A stretch of DNA of 64,000 nucleotides from Hyphomonadaceae bacterium (GTDB lineage: Bacteria; Pseudomonadota; Alphaproteobacteria; Caulobacterales; Aquidulcibacteraceae), in the NCBI GenBank assembly GCA_023384105.1, contig JAHDXR010000001.1:248001-312000 (forward strand). Reading direction: 5' to 3'. The position numbers and the translations under genes were made by a program. Shown piece after piece: positions 40,301 through 46,509 of the stretch; positions within the stretch are counted from its first letter, which is position 1, and the number at the start of each line of letters is the position of its first letter. The notes under the pieces were generated by a model, which saw only the letters and a program-made list of their open reading frames with translations, did no database searches and was not told the DNA's origin.

Positions 40301-41945
40301 AGCGCTTCAATGAGGCCTGCGCGTGATGCGCAGGAAAAATTCTACGCCCAAGCCAAGGACGTGGCCTGGGACTACATGGCTTCAATGAGGCCTGCGCGTG
40401 ATGCGCAGGAAAAAGGATCGATCTGACGGAACGCAAGATGCGAGACGCCGAGCTTCAATGAGGCCTGCGCGTGATGCGCAGGAAAAAGACGTGCTCGGCT
40501 TTTGAGCCGAACCAGGCGGGGTCGCTTCAATGAGGCCTGCGCGTGATGCGCAGGAAAAAGCGGCTGACGTGCCGGCGTATTACGCCGGTCGCGGCGTGCT
40601 TCAATGAGGCCTGCGCGTGATGCGCAGGAAAAACGGGATTCGGAACGGCCGCGCAAGTGACCACCCACCTGCTTCAATGAGGCCTGCGCGTGATGCGCAG
40701 GAAAAAGCGAGGCGCGCAGCCAGTGGGGCGGCTACGTCAACGCCGCTTCAATGAGGCCTGCGCGTGATGCGCAGGAAAAACCCGCAACCAGACGCGGGTG
40801 GACTGGCAAACCGGAGCTTCAATGAGGCCTGCGCGTGATGCGCAGGAAAAATCCGGCCCCGTCACGGGCTGATCCGGCACTTCTGTGCTTCAATGAGGCC
40901 TGCGCGTGATGCGCAGGAAAAACCGCGAAGGCTCGCTGGGCTAAGCCGGGGGCGCGCGCTTCAATGAGGCCTGCGCGTGATGCGCAGGAAAAAGTCAAGC
41001 GCGACAACTTCACGGGCACGCGCGGCTGGGATGCTTCAATGAGGCCTGCGCGTGATGCGCAGGAAAAAGCAGATCAGTTCTACCGCGCCGGCCAGCAGCG
41101 GATTCGCTTCAATGAGGCCTGCGCGTGATGCGCAGGAAAAAAACCCCACTTGTGGGTGAGCATTCCGCGGCTCAGCAGCTTCAATGAGGCCTGCGCGTGA
41201 TGCGCAGGAAAAAGGCGCGCTGATGCTGATCCCTGACGACGACACCTGCCTGGCTTCAATGAGGCCTGCGCGTGATGCGCAGGAAAAACGTCCTACAACA
41301 TGGACAAGGCGCAGGAGTTCGGCGGCGCTTCAATGAGGCCTGCGCGTGATGCGCAGGAAAAATCAAGGGCGCGGAAGCCCGCACGGCCAACATCGATGCG
41401 GCTTCAATGAGGCCTGCGCGTGATGCGCAGGAAAAATCAGCAGGCTTTAATTGCAGTTTAATCGGGTCTTCGAGGCTTCAATGAGGCCTGCGCGTGATGC
41501 GCAGGAAAAATCCTGGGGCGCTGTGGCGTCTCTCCCCTCTATAGGTAGCTTCAATGAGGCCTGCGCGTGATGCGCAGGAAAAACTCATTTTGATTTGGCG
41601 GCGCTGCCAGTCTTGCCACGGCTTCAATGAGGCCTGCGCGTGATGCGCAGGAAAAAGCGCCAGGCGAATGGGCTGCGGCGCACGTGCTGGCGCTTCAATG
41701 AGGCCTGCGCGTGATGCGCAGGAAAAAAAGACCTCGAACTCGCTCTGGTCCCAGCGAGCCTCGCTTCAATGAGGCCTGCGCGTGATGCGCAGGAAAAAAA
41801 TCAGGCCCGTCTCACTCGCTTTGAGCGTCAGGTGGCTTCAATGAGGCCTGCGCGTGATGCGCAGGAAAAAGGGCCGAGATCGAGCGCCAAGCCCATCTGG
41901 CTCATTTGGGCTTCAATGAGGCCTGCGCGTGATGCGCAGGAAAAA
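31375..41945 (-). CRISPR. CRISPR array, about 146 repeats and 145 spacers, orphan of effector genes
   Basis: Hand count 146 repeat copies. The plus-strand core is 35 nt, beginning GCTTCAATGAGGCCTGCGCG and ending TGATGCGCAGGAAAA. Read on the minus strand it folds as CCTGCGC-ATCAC-GCGCAGG and ends ATTGAAGC, the usual 3' handle, so transcription is predicted leftward from a leader beside cas2. The leftmost copy (31375) has lost the handle end, as expected for the leader-distal repeat. Variants: first base A at 31581, 32110 and 32183; CAGTG at 32407. Bases next to the core change in blocks (see findings). Spacers average about 37 nt. The fused Cas4-Cas1 suggests type I-G (formerly I-U); type V-B also has such fusions. 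No cas3, cas5-8 or cas12 genes are in the window. Confidence 0.98.
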
Positions 41946-42163
41946 GGCCCCCTTCGTAACTCGGGGAAAACGCTGAGAAAAGGGGGCGCTGTTCGAGCGC
42001 TGCGGTAGCAGGCCCCGAACTGCCGCGGAAACGCCCGCCAATCTGGCTTCACAATGTCAAAGAACGCTGCCTTTGCGGGCGGTTAGTCGCCTTGCGAGCG
42101 CCTCCCGGCCGAAACGGAGCGCTGGAGCGCTCGAAATACGGCGGCGTCGCTGACGACTGTGAC
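41946..42163 (-). promoter_or_regulatory. predicted CRISPR leader
   Basis: 218 bp between the last intact repeat and the cas2 stop. On the minus strand it ends ...GAAGGGGGCC directly before the repeat's T-tract, and it contains short homopolymer stretches (CCCCC, AAAA). A TTGACA-like hexamer occurs at 42060-42055 on the minus strand, but no convincing -10 follows at normal spacing. Leader identity rests on position next to cas2 and on repeat degeneration at the opposite end. Confidence 0.7.
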
Positions 42164-42616
42164 TCATACTATCACAGCTTCTCGCGTGATTGGGGTAAAG
42201 CTCTTGCCGATGCTTTCGACGCGCGGATCGATCTCGTCGGCGAGGCCAAGGTCGAGAATGACCACATGATCCTCGCCGTGATGGATCAGCCGCTCGAGCG
42301 CCGCGCCCAGATCGGCGCGCCGCCGGCCCGAAAGGCGGCATTGGAACACTGAAAGCTGCAGCCAGCGGCCATAGCCTTTCATGGTGCGGAAGACGCGCCG
42401 CCAGCGCTTTTGATCGGCGATGTCGTACGCCACGATATAAAGACGCTCGGAGGACGGCGCGCGGCCGCGCGAAGCAACACGCCGGCCCGACGGAACGAGC
42501 AGGCGGATATCTTCAGTTTCGTCATCCGTGTCGCCGGCTTCGTTCTCGGTCGGCGACTCCGTCGACATCTGATCGTCCGCGTCGGCGTCCGTGTGGGGGG
42601 CGTCCGATGCGCTCAT
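42164..42616 (-). CDS. cas2: CRISPR-associated endoribonuclease/adaptor Cas2 with an acidic N-terminal extension
   Basis: 150 residues. Residues ~57-150 are a Cas2 ferredoxin fold (RLYIVAYDIADQKRWRRVFR, GYGRWLQLSVFQCRL, IHHGEDHVVILDLG), with the conserved Asp65 in AYDIAD. Cas2 bridges two Cas1 dimers in the spacer-integration complex. The first ~56 residues (MSASDAPHTDADADDQMSTE...) are acidic and low-complexity, and are absent from ordinary ~90-100-residue Cas2 proteins. The long start is supported because its ATG overlaps the cas4-cas1 stop as ATGA (42613-42616), a coupled start. A shorter start at the internal Met17 is possible. It is the last gene before the leader and array. Confidence 0.93.
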   Translation of the reverse strand: MSASDAPHTDADADDQMSTESPTENEAGDTDDETEDIRLLVPSGRRVASRGRAPSSERLYIVAYDIADQKRWRRVFRTMKGYGRWLQLSVFQCRLSGRRRADLGAALERLIHHGEDHVVILDLGLADEIDPRVESIGKSFTPITREAVIV

Positions 42617-44313
42617 CGCGGCAGATAGTGCGGATAGTCGGGCGTTTCGCCCAGGAGATGGCGCACGAGCAGGCGCGCCTGCACATGGATGAGCCGGCGC
42701 ATCGAGATGCGATAGCCGAACACCGGATGCGTGGTCTCCTGATCGAGACGGCGTTCGTAGGCGCCGATCAGCTTTTTGCGCGCATGCGGTTTGAGGTTGC
42801 AGCCAGGGCCGGCGACGATGAAGTCGTCCGCACAGATCTCGCCGTTGTTGATCGCACCGATGACGGCGCTATCGGCCAGGATGGGGCGGAACGGCTCGAT
42901 CATATCGAGCGCAAGCGAAGGACGTCCCGGACGTTCGACGTGATAGAATCCTTTCCACGGATCGAGGCCGGCGATGGCGAGCGCGGCTTCCCATGTGCGT
43001 GTGAGCAGTGCGTAGCAGAGCGAGATGCACGCATTGATCGGGTCGGCGGGCGGACGACGGGTGCGTTTGGTGAAATCGAACGCCGGCGCCGCCGCGGAGG
43101 ACAGCATGGTCGAAAAGGCCGCGAAATAGAGAGCGGCGGCTTCGCCTTCAACGCCAAGGAGACGGCTTGTGTCCCTGGCCTCGTCCGCGAGCAGGGAAAG
43201 CTGACGCATGCGTTCCAGCGTCTTGACTTTTTCGGCGGCGTCGCCTGCGCCGTTGCGGCGCAGAAGCGTGCGTTGGTTCTTGATCTTCGCTGCGACCAGC
43301 GCGCGCGAGAACCGCAAGCTGAACAGCGTATCGCCCGCTTTTTCGTATTGCGCCGCGCGCGCGATCGCCGAGCGCGGGCCTTGCGCGCCTGTGCTTCCCA
43401 TGAACCAGAAGCCCGAACTCATCCACGCAATCGGACGGCCCTGGCGCATCAGCTCGTGCAGCGCCGGCGCCGACACCGAAATGGGCCCGGCGAGCACCAG
43501 TTCCGAGACATCCGCGATCGGCACACTGACGTCCGCTGCGCCCTCGGCCTTGACGATCAGCTCGTCCCCGCTCTTGCCCACGCGCGCGCCTGGCGTTTGC
43601 ACATAAAGCGGCAGCGCGGTGTCGGACGGCGGCGGCAGCGGGCGCGGCGGGGCGGCGCGGTCGAAATAGCGCACTTCATCGGGCAGGCAGATCGGCAGAA
43701 GCGAACAGCGCGGGCATTTCGGGCTGTTCTCCAAGGGCGGCGGGGCGCGGCGCGCGGCCGCGGTGAGGCGCAGTTCGCTCGCGGCCTTCAGCGTGAGTGC
43801 GCGCAGATCTTCATCGAAGGGGATGCGCACCCGCTCGCGGCTTTCGGCGAACCAGAGCGCGCCTTCCTCGGTTTTGTAGCCATTGTCTTCGAGGATAAGG
43901 CCTTGTGCGCAGACCTGTGCGCGCTCGGGATCGTAGGCGCCTTTCTCGGCATGGGGGCGCTTGCCCTTCTTGTAGTCGACCGGCGTGACAAGACCGTCCT
44001 CGCCCTCGAGCACGTCAATCTTGGCGATGAGGCCGAGCCGCTGCGAGGCGAGCGTGACGGCGCGGGTGCGGAAGGGCGGGGCGTTCTCGTCGGCCGCCTC
44101 CGGCGCCGGCAGCGTTCCGCCCGGCTTGTCGGCGCGGATATGGGTGCGCTTGCCTTGGGCGGTGTCCTCGTTCTCCTCCCACGAGCCCTCGACCCATTCG
44201 AGATAGGCCAGCCGCGGGCAATACACCCACTCGTTCAGCATCCGCGCCGGAACGAGCGGCTCGTCCTCCACTGCTGCGGGCGCCGGTAGCGGGAGCTCGA
44301 ATTGTTCCGCCAT
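42613..44313 (-). CDS. cas4-cas1: Cas4-Cas1 fusion protein
   Basis: 566 residues from ATG 44313 (GGAGG 11 nt upstream); an earlier in-frame ATG at 44433 would add 40 residues unlike Cas4. The Cas4 half (about 20-215) has the iron-sulfur cysteines C32 (YCPRL) and C200, C203, C209 (CPRCSLLPIC), and RecB-nuclease residues D100 and DYKKGK (113-118). The Cas1 half (about 235-566) has E389 (GVEGEAA), H458 (GFYHVE) and D470/E473 (LALDMIEPFR), the expected catalytic metal ligands. Cas4-Cas1 fusions select PAM-bearing prespacers and integrate them. The Geobacter sulfurreducens type I-U fusion does so with a TTN PAM (established); the PAM here is unknown. It heads the cas4-cas1/cas2 operon. Confidence 0.95.
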   Translation of the reverse strand: MAEQFELPLPAPAAVEDEPLVPARMLNEWVYCPRLAYLEWVEGSWEENEDTAQGKRTHIRADKPGGTLPAPEAADENAPPFRTRAVTLASQRLGLIAKIDVLEGEDGLVTPVDYKKGKRPHAEKGAYDPERAQVCAQGLILEDNGYKTEEGALWFAESRERVRIPFDEDLRALTLKAASELRLTAAARRAPPPLENSPKCPRCSLLPICLPDEVRYFDRAAPPRPLPPPSDTALPLYVQTPGARVGKSGDELIVKAEGAADVSVPIADVSELVLAGPISVSAPALHELMRQGRPIAWMSSGFWFMGSTGAQGPRSAIARAAQYEKAGDTLFSLRFSRALVAAKIKNQRTLLRRNGAGDAAEKVKTLERMRQLSLLADEARDTSRLLGVEGEAAALYFAAFSTMLSSAAAPAFDFTKRTRRPPADPINACISLCYALLTRTWEAALAIAGLDPWKGFYHVERPGRPSLALDMIEPFRPILADSAVIGAINNGEICADDFIVAGPGCNLKPHARKKLIGAYERRLDQETTHPVFGYRISMRRLIHVQARLLVRHLLGETPDYPHYLPR

Positions 44314-44433
44314 GAAACAGCGGGCCTCCTGCACGCGGAGCGTGCAAAGAATGGGCCAGACGAATGGGCTACATACTGGCGCGCCCCAGTTCCCCGAGGC
44401 TGCAAAGCGCCGATGAAACATCCCACGCCTCAT

Positions 44434-44452
44434 GCGCAGGCCTCATTGAAGC
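44434..44452 (+). repeat. isolated partial CRISPR repeat, inverted relative to the array
   Basis: GCGCAGGCCTCATTGAAGC is a 19-nt exact match to the 3' half of the minus-strand repeat, but lies on the plus strand about 120 bp upstream of the cas4-cas1 start. The preceding CACGCCTCAT resembles a degraded repeat 5' half. Confidence 0.85.
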
Positions 44453-44605
44453 GAGTAAGGAAAGAGATTCTGCCGCTGCCCCAGCCGCCAGCCGCGAACG
44501 CCAGGGCTGCACCCCCGAGCAGGCCGGCCGCTTGCTGGGAGCGCCTATGACGCCGCGCTTTGACGGGTGTTTCCCGTCCCAGCGTAGGCGGCTGGCGGCG
44601 GCTAC

Positions 44606-44713
44606 TTGACGTTCCGGCCGGGACGTGGTCCATCACCGCCCGGCTCCCAGGGAATTTAGTCGGTATCGGGACGCTCTCCCTGGCGGGGGCGGCGCCGGGC
44701 GGCTGATCTCTTT
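44606..44713 (+). repeat. right copy of the ~108-bp direct repeat, upstream of secE
   Basis: Counterpart of 31047-31154. CCGCCCGGC (from 44637) can pair with GCCGGGCGG (from 44694), enclosing a hairpin CGCTCTCCC...GGGGGCG. Some differences between copies keep pairing (C-G to U-G changes), so a structured RNA is possible. It ends about 210 bp before secE. Confidence 0.65.
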
Positions 44714-44923
44714 CGAGCCCGCTCCGCCAAGCGTATGTTTTCCTTATGATTTGGTCGTGCGGCCCCGAGTGCGGCGACGATGAAAATGGAATATGTGCTC
44801 TCAGCGTAGTGGAATGGCGAGGACGTAGGTCTCATCTTCAACAGACGGCGCTGCCGTTTCCGTCTTGTCGGCGGGGCGGGGCGGTTCATGTGAAGCGCGG
44901 GACTCGAGGAAGTCGGAAACCGG

Positions 44924-45157
44924 ATGGCGATGGATACGGCCAATCAAGACACAGAACCACGGCGCAAGGGCGGCCCGTTCCGCTTCTGGGGCGAGGTGCG
45001 CGCCGAAGCGCGCAAGGTCACCTGGGCGACGCGCCAGGAAGTCACCGTGTCCACCATCATGGTGGTGATCTTCGGCGTGATCGCCGCGCTGTTCTTCTTC
45101 TTCGTGGACTCGCTGCTGCGTCTCGGCATCGGGCTCATTCTGAACACTCTCGGTTGA
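44924..45157 (+). CDS. secE: protein translocase subunit SecE
   Basis: 77 residues. The cytoplasmic amphipathic helix FRFWGEVRAEARKVTWATRQE carries the conserved KVTWPT-like motif (KVTWAT here), followed by a single membrane helix VSTIMVVIFGVIAALFFFFV and a short periplasmic end. SecE clamps the SecY channel. ATG 44924, or Met at 44930. nusG starts 5 bp after its stop. Normally it directly follows tRNA-Trp, which is 33 kb away here. Confidence 0.95.
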   Translation: MAMDTANQDTEPRRKGGPFRFWGEVRAEARKVTWATRQEVTVSTIMVVIFGVIAALFFFFVDSLLRLGIGLILNTLG

Positions 45158-45162
45158 TCGTC

Positions 45163-45744
45163 ATGGTCGAAGCGCAAGAACAACAAGCCGATCCGCGTTC
45201 GGGCTCCGGCCGCGCGCGCTGGTACATCGTCCACGCCTATTCGAACTTCGAGCAGAAGGTCGCCGAGGCGATCCGCGACCAGGCGCAGCGCCAGGGCCTG
45301 CAGGACCAGTTCGAAGACATCCAGGTGCCCACCGAGGAAGTCACCGAAGTCGTGCGCGGCGCAAAGAAGGTGCGTCAGCACCGCCACTTCCCGGGCTATG
45401 TGCTGGTGAAGATGGTGATGAGCGACGAAGCCTATCACCTGGTGAAGAACACGCCGAAGGTCACGGGTTTTCTCGGCACGCAGCAGAAGCCGCAGGCGGT
45501 CAGCGACCGCGAAGTCGAGCGCATCCTGGGCCGTGTGGCCGAGGTCGGCGCCGCCAAGCCCCGCCAGCTCATCCATTTCGAAGTGGGCGAGAAGGTGAAG
45601 GTCTCGGACGGCCCGTTCCAGAGCTTCGAGGGCATGGTCTCGGAAGTCGACGAAGAGCGCGGGCGCCTGAAGGTGGCGGTGATGATCTTCGGCCGCGAGA
45701 CGCCGGTCGATCTGGAATACGGCCAGGTCGAGAAGATTCGCTAG
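45163..45744 (+). CDS. nusG: transcription antitermination/termination factor NusG
   Basis: 193 residues from ATG 45163 (MVEAQEQQADPRSGSGRARW). NGN domain: WYIVHAYSNFEQKVAEAI, HFPGYVLVKM, VTGFLGT. KOW domain at the C-terminus: FEVGEKVKVSDGPFQSFEGM to VDLEYGQVEKIR. NusG binds the RNAP clamp and contacts Rho or S10. The frame extends far upstream without a stop but is non-homologous there. It overlaps the convergent tetR stop by 4 bp and has no visible terminator. rplK, its usual next gene, lies 9.2 kb downstream. Confidence 0.97.
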   Translation: MVEAQEQQADPRSGSGRARWYIVHAYSNFEQKVAEAIRDQAQRQGLQDQFEDIQVPTEEVTEVVRGAKKVRQHRHFPGYVLVKMVMSDEAYHLVKNTPKVTGFLGTQQKPQAVSDREVERILGRVAEVGAAKPRQLIHFEVGEKVKVSDGPFQSFEGMVSEVDEERGRLKVAVMIFGRETPVDLEYGQVEKIR

Positions 45745-46316
45745 GGTTCGCCCAGCAGCATTTTGGCGAGGTCTGCGCTTACATCGGTTGCATCGTCGGT
45801 GACGATGAAGGCCTGCGCCATCAGCGCGGCGTAGAACATGAACGCGCGTTTGCGCGCATCCGCGGGCGCGAGCCCCATTTCGCCGTAGAGCCTGGCGTAA
45901 TAGTTCAGCCGCACGCGATCGATATGGCGCACCGCCTTGGCCGCTTCCGCGTCGCGCCGCGCCCACAGGCGGATCGCGAGTTCTATGGCGCCGGCGCGCT
46001 TCGCCCGCAGTGACGAATTGGGCAGCGCCAGGGTTTGCTTCAGCCGTTCGTCCGGCGCCGGCGTCTGGCTCTCGATGCGCGAGCCGATCCGATAGCTTTG
46101 CCGTTTGCGCCATTCCTTGAGCATGGCCGTGTGCAGCGCCGCGCGGTCGGTGAAATGCCAGTAGAAGCTGCCGCGCGTGACGCCGAGGCGCTTGGCCAGC
46201 GGATCGACGCGCACCGCGTCGATGCCGCCTTCCGCCAGCATGTCGAGCGCCGCCTCGACCCAGGCGGCGGCGTCGAGCGGGGACTCGGGATTCCTTCGTG
46301 CGCCCGTGATCGACAC
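45741..46316 (-). CDS. TetR-family transcriptional regulator
   Basis: 191 residues. The N-terminal HTH is clear: AALDMLAEGGIDAVRVDPLA followed by KRLGVTRGSFYWHFTDRAAL (about residues 20-65). The helical C-terminal ligand domain includes RAKRAGAIELAIRLWARRD and RAFMFYAALMAQAF. It is divergent from the first of three TonB-dependent receptors across 193 bp with palindromes, so it is likely their regulator. Convergent with nusG, overlapping it by 4 bp. Confidence 0.88.
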   Translation of the reverse strand: MSITGARRNPESPLDAAAWVEAALDMLAEGGIDAVRVDPLAKRLGVTRGSFYWHFTDRAALHTAMLKEWRKRQSYRIGSRIESQTPAPDERLKQTLALPNSSLRAKRAGAIELAIRLWARRDAEAAKAVRHIDRVRLNYYARLYGEMGLAPADARKRAFMFYAALMAQAFIVTDDATDVSADLAKMLLGEP

Positions 46317-46375
46317 TTGGCGTTTCTCCGCAAAGTGTAACGCCTATTACTTTCCGCCGGCCTGATGCAAGCGCG

Positions 46376-46465
46376 CCACAGTGTGGAGCCAGTCACAAAG
46401 TGGCGAGGAATGGGCTTTGTCAGCGCAGCGAAGCGGCGCCTATAAGTAACATACACTTGTGTATG
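46376..46465. promoter_or_regulatory. candidate TetR operators upstream of the receptor gene
   Basis: Two palindromes in the divergent tetR/receptor spacer: CCACAGTGTGG (46376-46386) and CATACAC-TT-GTGTATG (46450-46465). The second lies 45 bp before the receptor start, within the likely promoter. Confidence 0.5.
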
Positions 46466-46509
46466 GCGGCGTCAGACCGCCGCGCAAGCGCGTTTTTCGG
46501 GAGGGAATA

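Larger units (their letters stand above)
44314..44923. other. intergenic region between cas4-cas1 and secE
   Basis: 610 bp with no supported gene. It must contain the divergent promoters of cas4-cas1 and secE. It also contains an isolated partial CRISPR repeat (44434-44452) and the right copy of the 108-bp direct repeat (44606-44713). The remaining sequence up to secE shows no terminator or further repeat. Confidence 0.6.

Noticed and set aside
31375-41945. Many open frames across the CRISPR array giving peptides such as MRPARDAQEK and FPAHHAQASLK
   Set aside because: They are translations of the repeat itself, recurring every unit in several frames; not genes.
31375-41945. Self-targeting spacers against genes in this window
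   Set aside because: None noticed by eye, but this was not an exhaustive comparison; a computed search would be needed.
42032-42060. TTGACA hexamer as the array promoter
   Set aside because: No acceptable -10 at 16-19 bp spacing.
42607-44289. 560-codon plus-strand frame opposite cas4-cas1
   Set aside because: Antisense of a gene with intact Cas4 and Cas1 motifs.
12097-44923. Direct repeat of the tRNA-Trp 3' end as attR
   Set aside because: I looked for CACTCCTGCCA- and GGTTCGAGTCC-like copies up to secE and saw none; a serine recombinase needs only a very short core, so absence is not informative.
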